DNA from: Pseudomonas brassicacearum
GTDB lineage: Bacteria; Pseudomonadota; Gammaproteobacteria; Pseudomonadales; Pseudomonadaceae
DNA: 64,000 nucleotides
Assembly (NCBI RefSeq): GCF_000585995.1
Contig: NZ_CP007410.1
Span: 1,763,430 to 1,827,429 of the forward strand
Reading direction: 5' to 3'
Position 1 is the first letter of the stretch. The number at the start of each line of letters is the position of its first letter. Position numbers and translations under genes: made by a program. The notes under the pieces were generated by a model. That model saw only the letters and a program-made list of their open reading frames with translations. It made no database searches and was not told where the DNA came from. Below are positions 1-10,283 of the stretch, piece by piece.

Positions 1-1195
1 TGTTCACCTACACCGTGCGCGATGCCGATGGCGATGAAAGCACCACGACCATTACGATCGACGTGCACAACAGCTGCCTGGTCGCCGAAACCGACCATGA
101 CATTACCGTTTATGAGAAAGCCCTGGACCTGAACCAGGACGGCCAGGACTTGGCCCCCGGCACAGTCACCGGCAGCACGCCAGGTTCCACCAGCGAAACC
201 GCCACCGGTAGTCTCGTGGGGTCGGTCAGCGGTGCTGTCGGTGCCGTGACCTTCGCCCTGGTGGGCAACGCCACGGGGGCCTATGGTCAGCTAATGCTCC
301 ACCCCGATGGCTCGTACACCTACACCCTGACTTCGCCCGCCACGACAGCGCCCCATGCCAACGACGGCCCGAACGTGTTGAACGAAAGCTTCACTTACCA
401 AGCGACGGATTCCCTGGGCAACAGCGTCACCAATACCATCGTCATCAATATCGTCGACGACGTGCCCAAGGCGCACTGTGATACCGCGTCGGTGGTGGAG
501 GGCGGGACGGTCAACGGCAACGTGCTGGATAACGACGTGCTCGGCGCCGACGGCGGTGCAGTCATCGGTGTGCGCGCCGGCAGTGACACCTCGAACCCTG
601 CTACTGGCGGCCTCAACACCCAGATCAACGGCACCTACGGCTACCTGACCCTGGACGCCAACGGCAATGCCGTTTACCACAGCAACCCGGACGCTGTCGG
701 CGCGCCGGGCGCCACGGATGTGTTCACCTACACAGTGCGCGATGCCGATGGTGATGAGAGCACCACGACCATCACCATCGACGTGCACAACAGCTGCCTG
801 GTCGCCAATCCCGACCAGGACATTGCCGTCTACGAAAAAGCCCTGGACCTGAACCAGGACGGCCAGGACCTGGCGCCTGGCACCGTCACCGGCAGCGATC
901 CGAGCGCCACCAGCGAAACCGCCACCGGCAGTCTTGTCGGTTCGGTGACCGGTGCTACCGGCGCAGTGACCTTCACCCTGGTGGGCAACGCCACGGGCGC
1001 TTACGGCCAGCTATCGCTGCACCCCGATGGCTCGTACACCTACACCCTGACTTCGCCTGCCACGACAACGCCCCATGCCAACGACGGCCCGAACGTCCTG
1101 GGCGAAAGCTTCACCTATCAAGCGACGGATGCCCTGGGCAACAGCGTCACCGGCAACCTGGTGGTGAGCATCGTCGACGATGTGCCCAAGGCCAT
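1..1195 (+). repeat. 720-bp tandem repeat inside the adhesin gene
   Basis: The sequence from base 1 (encoding [14 protein letters not shown]) recurs from base 721 with the same phase, giving an exact 720-bp (240-codon) period. Similarity holds through VDDVPKA at about 475 in the first copy and 1195 in the second, where the second copy passes into the vWA domain. Differences are scattered, mostly single substitutions. More copies probably lie upstream. Confidence 0.9.
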
Positions 1196-3644
1196 CGCCT
1201 CCGAACGTTCCGTGACGGCGGTGGAGATCGATTCGAACCTGCTGATCGTACTCGACGTGTCCGGCAGCATGGCCGATGCTTCCGGTGTGCCGGGGCTGTC
1301 GCGGCTGGACCTGGCGAAGCAGGCCATCAGTGCCTTGCTGGATAAATACGACGACCTGGGGGACGTGAAAGTCCAGCTCGTGACGTTCAGCAGCAGCGCC
1401 ACTGACCAAACGTCGGTGTGGGTGGATGTGGCAACCGCCAAGTCGCTTCTCACCAGCCTGACGGCCGATGGCGGGACCAACTACGATGCGGCGGTGGCGG
1501 CCGCCAAGACCGCGTTCGTCACGTCCGGGCAACTGACCGGGGCGCAGAACATCGGCTACTTCTTCTCCGACGGCAAACCCACCTCGGGCCAGGAAACCGG
1601 CACGGCCGATGAAACCGCGTGGAAAGCCTTCCTCGACGCCAACGGCATCAAGAACTACGCCATTGGCCTGGGCAGCGGCGTCAGCAACGCCAACCTCGAT
1701 CCGCTGGCCTACGACGGCAGCACCCACACCAACACCAACGCGGTGGTGGTCACCGATTTGAATCAGCTCAACTCGGTGCTCTCCGGCACCGTGCAAGGCG
1801 TACCGGTCACCGGCAATCTGTTGGGCGAAGGCGGCTCGTTCGGTGCCGACGGTGGGTTTGTCAAAAGCCTGGTGGTCGACGGCACGACGTACAGCTACAG
1901 TCCGACCGCCAACGATGGCCATGGCGCGCTGACTGCCAGTGGCGGGATCAACCACGGCAGCTTCAATACCGCGACCAACACCCTGAGCATCGCCACCAGC
2001 CACGACGGTACCCTGGTGGTCAACCTCGACACTGGTGCGTTCAGCTATACCTCCCAGACCGCCACCAGCACGTTGATCACCGAGAACATCGGCTACACCG
2101 TCAGTGACAACGATGGCGACCTGGCCAGTTCCAGCCTGGTGATCAAAGTCGTGCCTAACAGCCCGCCCGTGGCGGTCGACGACAACGTCATCACCAACGT
2201 GCTGTCGGGCAACATCGTGGTGCCGGGAGAGTTGCTGCTAGGTAACGACAGCGACGCCAACGGCGATCCGCTTACCGCTTCACCCACCAGTTTCAATACC
2301 GGCTGGGTCGCCAAGGGCGCGGACTTCACCGGCAGCACCGGCACCGTCAGTTTCACCGGTAACAACGTGCAGTCGATCAACCTCAATCGCAGCGCCTTCG
2401 TCGCCAACACCGCGACCATGACCGCCGTGTTGGTCGTCAGCGGCGCGTTGGGGGCGGTTTCCAACAACAACGCCAATGATGAAGACCGGCTCAACATCAC
2501 CCTCAAGCAGGGCGAAACCCTCACCCTGGACCACAATTTGGCGGGCGGTCATATCACCTTGGAATACGCCCTCAATGGCGGGCCGTTCATTGCGATCACC
2601 GACGGCGCCTCGTTCACGGCGGCGGCGGATGGCAACTACCAGATCCACGTCACCAACATTGCCAACGGCAGCGGCGGCAACCCCAACGGTGCGGAGAACT
2701 ATCAACTGACCATGACCGTCAACTACGCCGGCGCCCAGGACAGCACACCGGATTATCACGGCAGCTATACCGCCAGCGACAACCACGGCGGTAGCGACAG
2801 CGCGGCGGTGGGCATCAGCTACCAGGCGGGCCATACCCTGACGGGCACCACGGGGGACGATGTGCTGGTGGCCGGCAACGGTGACAACACCCTCAATGCG
2901 GGCGACGGCAACGACATACTCAGCGCTGGCTCGGGCAACAACACCCTGCATGGCGGGGCAGGCAATGACTTGCTTTACAGCGGTACGGGCAACGACCTGC
3001 TCGACGGCGGTACGGGCAACGACACCGCGAGCTATGCCCATGCGACTGCCGGGGTCTCCGTGAACCTGGGGCTGTTGGCGGCGCAAAACACCTTGGGCGC
3101 CGGCACCGACACACTGGCGGGCATCGAAAACCTGATCGGCTCGAATTTCAACGACACCCTCACCGGTGACGGCGCGAGCAACCGCATCAACGGCGGACTG
3201 GGCCATGACGTGCTTAATGGCGGTGGCGGAGACGACTTGCTCATCGGCGGCCTGGGCAACAACACCCTCACCGGTGGCAGCGGCGCCGATACCTTCCAAT
3301 GGCAGGCGGGCAACAGCGGCCATGACGTGATCACGGATTTCACGCCCGGCCTCGATAAACTCGACCTGTCCCAGCTGTTGCAAGGAGAGAATGGCAGCGC
3401 GGCGTCACTGGATGATTACCTGCATTTCAGCGTGAGCGGCAGCGGGGCGTCGGTCATCACCAGCATCGACGTCAGCAGCATCGCCGGCGCCACGCCGAAC
3501 CAGACCATCGACCTGGCCGGCGTCAACCTCGCCAGCCATTACGGCGTCACGCCGGGCGTGGATGGGATGATCGCAGGTGCAGATACGGCGACCATCATCA
3601 ACGGAATGCTCAACGATCATTCATTGAAGGTGGACACGGTGTGA
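1..3644 (+). CDS. Giant RTX adhesin, C-terminal part (VCBS-like repeats, vWA domain, type I secretion tail); 5' end outside window
   Basis: The reading frame is open from the first bases of the window and the first residues match an internal repeat, so the true start lies upstream; an internal GTG at 15 is not a start. Order seen: two copies of a 240-residue VCBS/cadherin-like repeat (nt 1-1195), a von Willebrand A domain with a DxSxS metal site (LDVSGS, nt 1249-1266) up to about nt 1790, a linker, glycine-aspartate RTX calcium-binding nonapeptides (about nt 2840-3045 and 3150-3300), and a C-terminal type I secretion region with the ADTFQW...DVITDF pattern. The protein is expected to be exported by an ABC/MFP/TolC-type system and held at the cell surface to promote attachment, as for LapA and MapA. 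Its position close to recQ fits MapA better than LapA, but that is inference; no transporter genes lie in the window. Confidence 0.9.
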   Translation, partial: FTYTVRDADGDESTTTITIDVHNSCLVAETDHDITVYEKALDLNQDGQDLAPGTVTGSTPGSTSETATGSLVGSVSGAVGAVTFALVGNATGAYGQLMLHPDGSYTYTLTSPATTAPHANDGPNVLNESFTYQATDSLGNSVTNTIVINIVDDVPKAHCDTASVVEGGTVNGNVLDNDVLGADGGAVIGVRAGSDTSNPATGGLNTQINGTYGYLTLDANGNAVYHSNPDAVGAPGATDVFTYTVRDADGDESTTTITIDVHNSCLVANPDQDIAVYEKALDLNQDGQDLAPGTVTGSDPSATSETATGSLVGSVTGATGAVTFTLVGNATGAYGQLSLHPDGSYTYTLTSPATTTPHANDGPNVLGESFTYQATDALGNSVTGNLVVSIVDDVPKAIASERSVTAVEIDSNLLIVLDVSGSMADASGVPGLSRLDLAKQAISALLDKYDDLGDVKVQLVTFSSSATDQTSVWVDVATAKSLLTSLTADGGTNYDAAVAAAKTAFVTSGQLTGAQNIGYFFSDGKPTSGQETGTADETAWKAFLDANGIKNYAIGLGSGVSNANLDPLAYDGSTHTNTNAVVVTDLNQLNSVLSGTVQGVPVTGNLLGEGGSFGADGGFVKSLVVDGTTYSYSPTANDGHGALTASGGINHGSFNTATNTLSIATSHDGTLVVNLDTGAFSYTSQTATSTLITENIGYTVSDNDGDLASSSLVIKVVPNSPPVAVDDNVITNVLSGNIVVPGELLLGNDSDANGDPLTASPTSFNTGWVAKGADFTGSTGTVSFTGNNVQSINLNRSAFVANTATMTAVLVVSGALGAVSNNNANDEDRLNITLKQGETLTLDHNLAGGHITLEYALNGGPFIAITDGASFTAAADGNYQIHVTNIANGSGGNPNGAENYQLTMTVNYAGAQDSTPDYHGSYTASDNHGGSDSAAVGISYQAGHTLTGTTGDDVLVAGNGDNTLNAGDGNDILSAGSGNNTLHGGAGNDLLYSGTGNDLLDGGTGNDTASYAHATAGVSVNLGLLAAQNTLGAGTDTLAGIENLIGSNFNDTLTGDGASNRINGGLGHDVLNGGGGDDLLIGGLGNNTLTGGSGADTFQWQAGNSGHDVITDFTPGLDKLDLSQLLQGENGSAASLDDYLHFSVSGSGASVITSIDVSSIAGATPNQTIDLAGVNLASHYGVTPGVDGMIAGADTATIINGMLNDHSLKVDTV

Positions 3645-3662
3645 GGTGAACTGAAATAACAG

Positions 3663-3703
3663 AACCCGCGATTTCCGGTCTGGAAATGGCGGGTTTTGTT
3701 TTT
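3663..3703 (+). terminator. Rho-independent terminator of the adhesin gene
   Basis: Inverted repeat AACCCGC-g-ATTTCC / GGAAAT-g-GCGGGTT followed by a T-rich run, starting about 20 bases after the adhesin stop codon. Confidence 0.85.
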
Positions 3704-3753
3704 CTGAAACTTGTGGGTGGATCCACAGATTTGCTGGACGCATGCATGCCTTT

Positions 3754-3886
3754 GTGGCGAGGGAGCTTGCTCCCGCTCGGCTGCGCAGCAGTCGCAAAAA
3801 AGGCTTGGTGCGATGTGTCAGGAAAATTGAGTTACTTCATTTGGGGCGGCTTCGCCACCCAGCGGGAGCAAGCTCCCTCGCCACAG
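3754..3886. repeat. REP pair (BIME) of the GTGGCGAGGGAGCTTGCTCC type
   Basis: Two REP palindromes face each other (from 3754 and ending near 3886), each with GTGGCGAGGGAGC/GCTCCCTCGCCAC arms next to a GCTGCGCAGC or GGCTTCGCC hairpin. It lies between the adhesin and the convergent DUF454 gene; nothing else is recognisable in this gap. Confidence 0.9.
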
Positions 3887-3908
3887 GAGATCCAGGCTCG
3901 TGCCACAT

Positions 3909-4304
3909 TCAAGGCTTGCGCAGCGTCTTCTGCCTGAGGATATAAACCGTCACCAGCACCGCACTGGTCAGCATGAACCCCCGAGCCCACGGCAGGGGCA
4001 CCAGGTAGCAGGAAAAGAGGATGCTCGCCCACATCAGGCCGATGGCGTAGACCTTGCCTTTGAGCGGGATGCCGTTGCCGCTGAGATAGTCGCTGATCCA
4101 CGGGCCGAGGCGGGGATGTTCCACCAGCCAGCGATAGAAACGCGGTGAGCTGCGGGCGAAGCAGGCGGCGGCCAACAGCAGGAAAGGGGTGGTGGGCAGT
4201 ACGGGAACGAAGATGCCGATGACCCCCAGCACCACGCTCAGCCAGCCAATGGCCAGCAGAGCGTAACGCAGGATCAACGGGCGGTTGCCGATGGGCGCGG
4301 GCAC
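3909..4304 (-). CDS. DUF454 / YbaN family inner-membrane protein
   Basis: A small membrane protein of about 131 residues. It has a hydrophobic N-terminal pair of segments around the family pattern GVIGIFVPVLPTTPFLLLAA, then a cytoplasmic stretch with FYRWLVEHPRLGPWI, then two more hydrophobic segments near the C-terminus. This matches DUF454 (E. coli YbaN, about 125 aa), whose function is unknown. The open frame extends upstream to 4574, but that extension overlaps the upstream UPF0149 gene and has no family similarity, so I place the start at the GTG at 4304, eight bases after the upstream stop. The two genes are likely co-transcribed. The start is less certain than the gene. Confidence 0.85.
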   Translation of the reverse strand: MPAPIGNRPLILRYALLAIGWLSVVLGVIGIFVPVLPTTPFLLLAAACFARSSPRFYRWLVEHPRLGPWISDYLSGNGIPLKGKVYAIGLMWASILFSCYLVPLPWARGFMLTSAVLVTVYILRQKTLRKP

Positions 4305-4312
4305 CCGGTCGC

Positions 4313-4900
4313 TCAGTGGTGACGCGGCTTGAGGATCGCCGGTTTCTCGTCCGGTGCGTTGCACAGCAGGTACAGGGCGGTAAGGGCTTCCGGGATCTGC
4401 ACGATCATGTCGTCCATCAGGTTCGCGTCGGCGGCGATGTCGGAAAACTCCGGTTGTTCGTCGAACAGGCCGGAACCCACCATGATCGGCAGGAGCATTT
4501 CGCTGACTTCTTCTTCGGCGGTTTCGAACCAGGCGGCTTCGCGCAGGAACACGCCTTCCATGAAGCCGATGCACCAGCCACGCAGTTCCGAATCGTCCGG
4601 GTCATCGCCCAGGTCCAGTTCGCACGGCAGTTCGAATTCTTCGTCGGAAGCCAATTGGCGGGCGATGTGGGCCTTGAGGCCGACCAGCGTGGCTTCGATT
4701 TCGGCGCGCTGGGCTTCGTCGCTGTAATGCGGCTCTTCGGCGAACAAGGCGTCGATCCACTCACGATCCGGCACCGTTTCGGAGCAGATCGACAGGGCGG
4801 TCAGATAGCCGTGAGCGGCCACGTAATCCAGCGCCTCTTCGTGCAGCTCATCGGCGTCGAGGAAGACTTGCAGGCGGGTCAGTTGCTCAGCGAAGGACAT
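4313..4900 (-). CDS. UPF0149 (YecA/YgfB-like) family protein
   Basis: A 195-residue acidic, helical protein with the family features HGYLTAL near residue 30 and GWCIGFMEGVF in the middle. It carries no SEC-C metal-binding tail, so it is closer to YgfB than to E. coli YecA. The biochemical function of the family is poorly defined; in P. aeruginosa YgfB has been linked to beta-lactam resistance control, which cannot be transferred here without orthology. The ATG at 4900 begins the conserved MSFAEQL segment. It is upstream of and on the same strand as the DUF454 gene. Confidence 0.85.
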   Translation of the reverse strand: MSFAEQLTRLQVFLDADELHEEALDYVAAHGYLTALSICSETVPDREWIDALFAEEPHYSDEAQRAEIEATLVGLKAHIARQLASDEEFELPCELDLGDDPDDSELRGWCIGFMEGVFLREAAWFETAEEEVSEMLLPIMVGSGLFDEQPEFSDIAADANLMDDMIVQIPEALTALYLLCNAPDEKPAILKPRHH

Positions 4901-5028
4901 TACGGGCTACCTTGGGGAATAAACAATGCGGGAATTCTAGGCCTTCTTGAGCGCACAGGCCAGCCGCGTGGCGCATTTGCCTTGTCGGTAAGGGCTGGGT
5001 TGCCCGCATGCCCTGGCACATATCCCCC

Positions 5029-5122
5029 GTGGCGAGGGAGCTTGCTCCCGCTGGGGCGCGCAGCGGCCCTGTTTTTTGGGGCGGCTGCGCCACCCAGCGG
5101 GAGCAAGCTCCCTCGCCACAGG
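5029..5122. repeat. REP pair upstream of recQ
   Basis: Two inverted REP units with GTGGCGAGGGAGCTTGCTCC arms and GCGCAGCGGC / GCGGCTGCGCC inner hairpins. They lie in the 433-bp intergenic region 4901-5333 between the divergent UPF0149 and recQ genes; the remaining 210 bases form the recQ leader and show no other recognised element. Confidence 0.9.
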
Positions 5123-5333
5123 TTCGGTGCATGACTGGCAACAGTGCAAGGGCTTCATCGAACACCTCTTGTCAGCGACGCCCTTCGCGACGAAGGCCTC
5201 GGGTATACTGCCGCGTTTTGTGATGCCCTGCGGCGTCCCGCCGGTTCGAAACGCGCACTTACGATTTGCCGGTGCAGCTTTTTTGATTCTGAACCAGCCT
5301 TGCAGGGATGTTTCGGTGATTTTTGGAGTTTCT

Positions 5334-7460
5334 ATGCTCGAACAGGCTCAACGCGTCCTCAAGGACATCTTCGGCTACGACAGTTTCCGTGGCCGCCAGG
5401 GTGCCATTATTGAGCGCGTGGCCAGTGGCGGCGATGCCCTGGTGCTGATGCCCACCGGCGGCGGCAAGTCCTTGTGCTTCCAGGTGCCGGCGCTGCTGCG
5501 CGACGGCCTGGCGGTGGTGGTATCGCCGTTGATCGCCTTGATGGACGACCAGGTCGCGACCCTTGAAGAGCTGGGTGTGGCGGCCGCCGCGCTGAACTCC
5601 ACCCTGAGCGCCGAGCAGCAGCGAGACCTGGCGACGCGTATCAAGCGCGGCGAAGTGAAAATGCTCTACCTGGCTCCCGAACGCCTGGTGCAGCCGCGCA
5701 TGCTGGCGTTCTTGCAGAGCCTGGAAATCGCCCTGTTCGCCATCGACGAAGCCCACTGCGTGTCCCAATGGGGTCATGATTTCCGCCGCGAATACCTGCA
5801 ATTGGGGCAACTGGCGGAGCTGTTCCCCGACGTACCGCGCATCGCCCTGACCGCCACCGCCGACAAACGCACCCGTGAAGAAATCGTCGAGCGCCTGCAC
5901 TTGCAGGACGCCGAGCGGTTTCTTTCCAGCTTCGACCGACCCAACATTTTCTATCGCATCGTGCCCAAGGAGCAGCCGCGCAAGCAGTTGCTGGCGTTCA
6001 TCGCCGAGCGGCGCAGCGATGCCGGCATTGTCTATTGCCTGTCGCGCAAGAAGGTTGATGAAGTGGCGGCGTTCCTGTGCGAGCAGGGCTTTCCGGCGTT
6101 GCCGTATCACGCCGGGCTGCCCAACGACCTGCGGGCTTACCATCAGAAACGTTTCCTCAACGAGGAAGGCCTGATCATGGTGGCCACCGTGGCGTTCGGC
6201 ATGGGGATCGACAAGCCCAACGTCCGTTTCGTCGCTCACCTGGACTTGCCCAAGTCCCTCGAGGCCTACTACCAGGAAACCGGGCGGGCCGGCCGTGATG
6301 GCTTGCCGGCCGATGCCTGGATGGCCTACGGCCTGCAAGACGTGGTGATGCTCAAGCAGATGCTGCAGAACTCCGAAGGCGACGAACGCCACAAGCGCCT
6401 GGAGCAGCACAAGCTCGACGCCATGCTCTCGCTCTGCGAAGAAACCCGCTGCCGTCGCCAGACCCTGCTGGCCTATTTCGATGAAGACATGCCCCAGCCT
6501 TGTGGGCATTGCGACAATTGCGTCGACGGCGTGGAAACCTGGGACGCCACCGAACCGGCCCGCCAGGCGCTGTCGGCCATCTATCGCACCGGCCAGCGCT
6601 ACGGCGTGGGGCATCTGGTGGACGTGTTGCTGGGCAAGGACAACGAGAAAGTCCGTAACTTCGGCCACCAACACCTCTCGGTCTTCGGGGTGGGCAAGGC
6701 CCGCACCGAGAGCGAATGGCGGTCACTGTTCCGACAGCTGGTGGCCCGCGGCCTGGCCGACATTGACCTGGAAGGCTACGGCGGCCTGCGCCTGAGCGCG
6801 AGCTGCCGGCCCTTGCTCAAGGGCGAGGTCACCCTTGAACTGCGCCGTGACCTCAAGCCGGCGACGGCGGTCAAGAGCAGCAAGAGCCAGGCCAGCCAAC
6901 TGGTGCGCGGTGAAGAGCGCGATCAATGGGAAGCCTTGCGCGCCTTGCGCCGCAAGCTGGCCGAAGAACACGGTGTGCCGCCGTACGTCATTTTCCCCGA
7001 CTCGACGCTGCTGGAAATGCTCCGCAGCCAGCCTACGTCCCTGGCCGAAATGGCCCGCGTCAGCGGCGTGGGCGCGCGCAAGCTGGAGCGTTATGGCGAG
7101 GCCTTCCTCCAGGTGCTCGGTGGCGAGGTCGAGGCGCCGAAAGTGGTGGCCGATGTACGCCACGAACTGATCACCCTGGCCCGCGCCGGCATGACGCCGC
7201 TGCAGATCGCCGGGCAACTGCAATGCTCTGAGAAAAACGTCTACACAATGTTGGCCGAGGCCATCGGTAAACAACAATTGTCCCTGGAGCAGGCACTGGA
7301 CTTACCCGAGGAACTGCTGGGCGAGGTGCAGGATGCGTTTCTGGATGGCGAAGGCGAGTTACCGCCGGTGTCGGAAATCGCCGCGCTGTTTGTCGGCCGG
7401 GTGCCTGAAGGTGTCCTTTATTGCGTCAGGGCTGCGTTGCAGTCGGAATTCGAAGTTTGA
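5334..7460 (+). CDS. recQ: ATP-dependent DNA helicase RecQ
   Basis: A 3'-5' superfamily 2 helicase of 708 residues acting in RecF-pathway recombination and replication-fork repair. Visible motifs: Walker A PTGGGKS at residues 40-46, DEAH box near 138-141, motif VI region with [10 protein letters not shown], a zinc-binding cysteine cluster (C...C...CGHCDNC, about residues 368-396), the RQC winged helix, and an HRDC domain near 525-600. A further C-terminal segment of about 100 residues follows the HRDC domain. The open frame runs upstream to 5076 through the REP sequence; the ATG at 5334 with TTTGGAG just upstream gives the conserved [22 protein letters not shown] start. A marR-like gene follows in the same direction. 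Confidence 0.97.
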   Translation: MLEQAQRVLKDIFGYDSFRGRQGAIIERVASGGDALVLMPTGGGKSLCFQVPALLRDGLAVVVSPLIALMDDQVATLEELGVAAAALNSTLSAEQQRDLATRIKRGEVKMLYLAPERLVQPRMLAFLQSLEIALFAIDEAHCVSQWGHDFRREYLQLGQLAELFPDVPRIALTATADKRTREEIVERLHLQDAERFLSSFDRPNIFYRIVPKEQPRKQLLAFIAERRSDAGIVYCLSRKKVDEVAAFLCEQGFPALPYHAGLPNDLRAYHQKRFLNEEGLIMVATVAFGMGIDKPNVRFVAHLDLPKSLEAYYQETGRAGRDGLPADAWMAYGLQDVVMLKQMLQNSEGDERHKRLEQHKLDAMLSLCEETRCRRQTLLAYFDEDMPQPCGHCDNCVDGVETWDATEPARQALSAIYRTGQRYGVGHLVDVLLGKDNEKVRNFGHQHLSVFGVGKARTESEWRSLFRQLVARGLADIDLEGYGGLRLSASCRPLLKGEVTLELRRDLKPATAVKSSKSQASQLVRGEERDQWEALRALRRKLAEEHGVPPYVIFPDSTLLEMLRSQPTSLAEMARVSGVGARKLERYGEAFLQVLGGEVEAPKVVADVRHELITLARAGMTPLQIAGQLQCSEKNVYTMLAEAIGKQQLSLEQALDLPEELLGEVQDAFLDGEGELPPVSEIAALFVGRVPEGVLYCVRAALQSEFEV

Positions 7461-7526
7461 TCAATGAGTTACGCACCTTTAACGATTCAGTACAGGGCAA
7501 ACCTTGCTTGAATCCGAAGCTCATGC

Positions 7527-7546
7527 TTAGCTGACTAATAATTAGT
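7527..7546 (+). promoter_or_regulatory. Candidate MarR/SlyA operator upstream of the marR-like gene
   Basis: Two overlapping palindromes lie 20-40 bases before the start codon: TTAGCTGACTAA (7527-7538; 9 of 12 positions match the SlyA box TTAGCAAGCTAA) and ACTAATAATTAGT (7534-7546; a perfect inverted repeat around one base). Position and form suggest autoregulation; this is inference. Confidence 0.5.
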
Positions 7547-7566
7547 TTTTCTCTATTTCAGATCTG

Positions 7567-8013
7567 ATGAGTTTTTATATGCCTTTAACCGATCAACACC
7601 GTTTTGGCATGCAGCTGGCGCAAATGTCCCGAGGCTGGCGCGCCGAGCTGGATCGTCGCCTGGCCGGGCTGGGCCTGTCCCAGGCGCGCTGGCTGGTGCT
7701 GTTGCACCTGGCCCGTTTCGAACAGGCGCCGACCCAGCGCGAGCTGGCCCAGAGCGTCGCCGTCGAAGGCCCGACCCTGGCCCGGTTGCTCGACAGCCTG
7801 GAAACCCAGGGGCTGGTGCAGCGCCAGGCAGTGGCGGAGGATCGTCGGGCCAAAAAAATCGTGCTCTGCGCACCGGCCCGACCTTTGATCGAACAAATCG
7901 AAACCATCGCCACTCAGTTGCGCCGGGAGTTGTTCGAGGGCGTCGACGAGGCGGACATGCGGGTGTGCATGCGGGTCCACGGCACGATCCTGGCCAACCT
8001 GGAAAAATCCTGA
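7567..8013 (+). CDS. MarR family transcriptional regulator
   Basis: A 148-residue winged-helix regulator. The recognition region (TQRELAQSVAVEGPTLARLLDSLETQGLVQR) and the wing with EDRRAKKIVL are typical of MarR/SlyA proteins. The ligand and targets are unknown. It lies 106 bp downstream of recQ and before a fimV-like gene and plpD, the same order as PA3344-PA3341-PA3340-PA3339 in P. aeruginosa as I recall it. The ATG at 7567 is used; an ATG four codons later is possible. The palindromes at 7527-7546 suggest self-regulation. Confidence 0.9.
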   Translation: MSFYMPLTDQHRFGMQLAQMSRGWRAELDRRLAGLGLSQARWLVLLHLARFEQAPTQRELAQSVAVEGPTLARLLDSLETQGLVQRQAVAEDRRAKKIVLCAPARPLIEQIETIATQLRRELFEGVDEADMRVCMRVHGTILANLEKS

Positions 8014-8125
8014 GGCACTTCCCCGGCGCCAGACTTTTGAGATTCGGCGATTAGCGAACTATAACCAGTACTAAGCGTTCGTATTGGATGCGTTTCGCTC
8101 AGTCCGGTAATCGAAAGGGATGCCC

Positions 8126-10129
8126 ATGCTTGGAAGTTTGCAGTCCACGTTGCGCAGTTGGGTCAACGTGTCGGTCGTCGTGGGTGCCCTTGGGTATTCG
8201 GCTTTGGCTTCCGCGCTGGGGCTGGGGGAGATCACGCTTCATTCCGCCTTGAACCAGCCGTTGCGCGCCGATATCGCCCTGGTCGATGTGGCAGGGGTGA
8301 GTGAGGGCGATTTGTCGGCCAGCCTGGCCAACCCTGACGATTTCAGCCGTGCGGGTGTGGAGCGGGTGTTCTTTCTCAACAGCCTGCGCTTCACGCCCGT
8401 GCTGCGCGGTGAGCGCAGTTTCATTCGGGTGACCTCCAGTAAACCCGTCGAGGAACCGTTCCTCAATTTCCTGGTGCAACTCAATCAACCCAACGGACGT
8501 CTGCTGCGCGAATACACCGTGCTGCTCGACCCGCCAGGTACACCGGGTATCGTGCCGGCCCGCGATGACCCTTCTGGTGCCCCCGAGTCTTCGCTCGCGA
8601 CCCGGGCAACGCCTGCCATCAAGCCGCCCCCGGCGGTACAGGGCAAGCGCTACACGGTTGTGCAGGGGGACAACCCCTGGGTCATCGCCAAACGCTTGCA
8701 TGACGCCGGCAGCAACGCGTCGGTCAATGAGCTGATGCAGGGGATCCAGGCCCTGAACCTTGGCAGTGACCGGCTCTCCATCGGGCAGCGCTTGTTATTG
8801 CCCGACTCGGCGGTACTGCCAACGCCTGCTCAAACGGCTGCCCCGGCCTCCGTTGCGTCCGATGAGCAATTGGCTGGCAGCGTGCTGCAAAACCAACAGC
8901 AACAGCAAACCATCGACGAACTGCAGGCCCGACTTCAGGCCCAGGATCAGGAAATTGCCGGTCAGCGCAAGCAGATCAGCGAGTTGCAGACGCGACTGGC
9001 CGAGGTGGCGCCCGCTGCGGTTGCGCCGACGCCGCCACAGTCGGAGCCACCTGCACCTGTTGCTGCGCCGGAGACGGACGCAGCGCCAGTGACAGAGCCA
9101 ACCCCGGAACCTGAGGGCATCAATTGGCTGTGGATAGCGGGACTGGTGGGCCTGCTGGGTTTGCTGGCGTTGTTGCTGTTGCTCCGTCGTCGGCAGCAGC
9201 AGGAGCAGGTCGACGCGCAGCCAATGCCTGGACGTCCCGAACCGATGCTGGAGGACGACGACACCGACACTTATGCCTCGACAACCCACACGGAGCAGCC
9301 CGAGGCCGCCGCGTCGTTCAATAACGGTGACGCGCCCTTGGGGGATGTGCTGGATGGCGTCGGGATTTACCTGACCTATGGTCGTTTCACCGAAGCTGCA
9401 GGATTGCTGCGTGCCGCGTTACTGGCGGAGCCGGAGCGCACCGATCTCGGGCTCAAGTTGCTGGAGGTGCTGGGCAAGCAGGGCGATGTCATTGGTTTCC
9501 AGGCCCAGGAGCATCATCTATTGGCCCAGGGTGTCGATGCCAGAACGCTGGAGGAGATTCGCGGGCGCTACCCCAAGGTCGCGGCGATCACCGCCCCTGT
9601 GGTGGCGCCGATAGAACCGCTGGCACCGGCCTCTGCACCTGAACCTGAACCTGCAGGCGTGCCCGGCGACGAATTCGAGCTGGATCTGGAGGCGCTGTCC
9701 ATGGAGACCAGCTGGGACCTGACCGAAGCCTCGGACAACGCCCCTGGAAAAACTGCTGCGCCATCGCCTGCTGTCGATGCGCCCGAGGGGTTATCGCTCT
9801 CGGGTTTCGACGAGTCGGACCTGCAATGGGGCGCCCCACTGGAAACCGAGTCGCTGGACGACGCCTTTCTCGACGGGTTTGCCGATGAAGAGCAGTCCCT
9901 GGAGCTGGAGCCGCTGCCGCTCGAATCCATGACCCTCGAAACCATGCCCTTCGAAACCATGCCCTTCGAACCTCAGGCACCGGAACATTCAATCAAACTG
10001 GAGCAGGCGCAAAACTGCATCGACGACGGTGATGTGGAGACCGCCATCACCCTGCTTGAAGAATTGCTCGAAGAGGGTGACGAACCCCTCAAGCAGACTG
10101 CCCGGGTGTTGCTGGCTGGGATTCGCTGA
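8126..10129 (+). CDS. FimV-like LysM membrane protein
   Basis: A 667-residue protein with an N-terminal signal-like segment, the FimV N-terminal domain (ALGLGEITLHSALNQPLRADI), a periplasmic LysM-like module (YTVVQGDNPWVIAKRL, about residues 175-225), a glutamine-rich coiled coil (about 254-293), one transmembrane helix (about 332-353), and an acidic cytoplasmic part ending in the conserved FimV C-terminal TPR-like segment. FimV/TspA proteins bind peptidoglycan and organise polar machinery such as type IV pili. The short length and the position beside plpD rather than trpF/truA suggest a paralogue of canonical FimV. ATGs occur at 8120 and 8126; the second has better spacing from GAAAGGG. The region 9907-9978 carries short tandem repeats of an ESMTLETMPFET-like motif. 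Confidence 0.85.
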   Translation: MLGSLQSTLRSWVNVSVVVGALGYSALASALGLGEITLHSALNQPLRADIALVDVAGVSEGDLSASLANPDDFSRAGVERVFFLNSLRFTPVLRGERSFIRVTSSKPVEEPFLNFLVQLNQPNGRLLREYTVLLDPPGTPGIVPARDDPSGAPESSLATRATPAIKPPPAVQGKRYTVVQGDNPWVIAKRLHDAGSNASVNELMQGIQALNLGSDRLSIGQRLLLPDSAVLPTPAQTAAPASVASDEQLAGSVLQNQQQQQTIDELQARLQAQDQEIAGQRKQISELQTRLAEVAPAAVAPTPPQSEPPAPVAAPETDAAPVTEPTPEPEGINWLWIAGLVGLLGLLALLLLLRRRQQQEQVDAQPMPGRPEPMLEDDDTDTYASTTHTEQPEAAASFNNGDAPLGDVLDGVGIYLTYGRFTEAAGLLRAALLAEPERTDLGLKLLEVLGKQGDVIGFQAQEHHLLAQGVDARTLEEIRGRYPKVAAITAPVVAPIEPLAPASAPEPEPAGVPGDEFELDLEALSMETSWDLTEASDNAPGKTAAPSPAVDAPEGLSLSGFDESDLQWGAPLETESLDDAFLDGFADEEQSLELEPLPLESMTLETMPFETMPFEPQAPEHSIKLEQAQNCIDDGDVETAITLLEELLEEGDEPLKQTARVLLAGIR

Positions 10130-10157
10130 AGCTCTATCGATCGGTGTTGCATGTGCC

Positions 10158-10243
10158 GCCGCTATCGCGAGCAAGCTCGCTCCCACAGTTGGAGGGTGTA
10201 CACCGCAAATCCCTGTGGGAGCGAGCTTGCTCGCGATAGCGGC
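10158..10243. repeat. REP pair of the GCCGCTATCGCGAGCAAGCTCGC type
   Basis: Perfectly inverted arms of about 30 bases (GCCGCTATCGCGAGCAAGCT... and its complement) flank a 25-base centre. The element lies between the convergent fimV-like and plpD genes and may act as a bidirectional terminator. Its sequence family differs from the REPs at 3754 and 5029. Confidence 0.9.
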
Positions 10244-10283
10244 CTGCCAGGTGGTCATCTTTCCCAGGCAAACCCCCAGCCCT

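Noticed and set aside
1011..2003. 330-codon minus-strand ORF opposite the adhesin
   Set aside because: It is an antisense shadow of a GC-rich repetitive gene. Its translation has low complexity and no domain, and the plus frame has clear vWA and VCBS features.
3686..3937. 83-codon ORF downstream of the adhesin
   Set aside because: It is made of terminator and REP sequence and has no independent coding signal.
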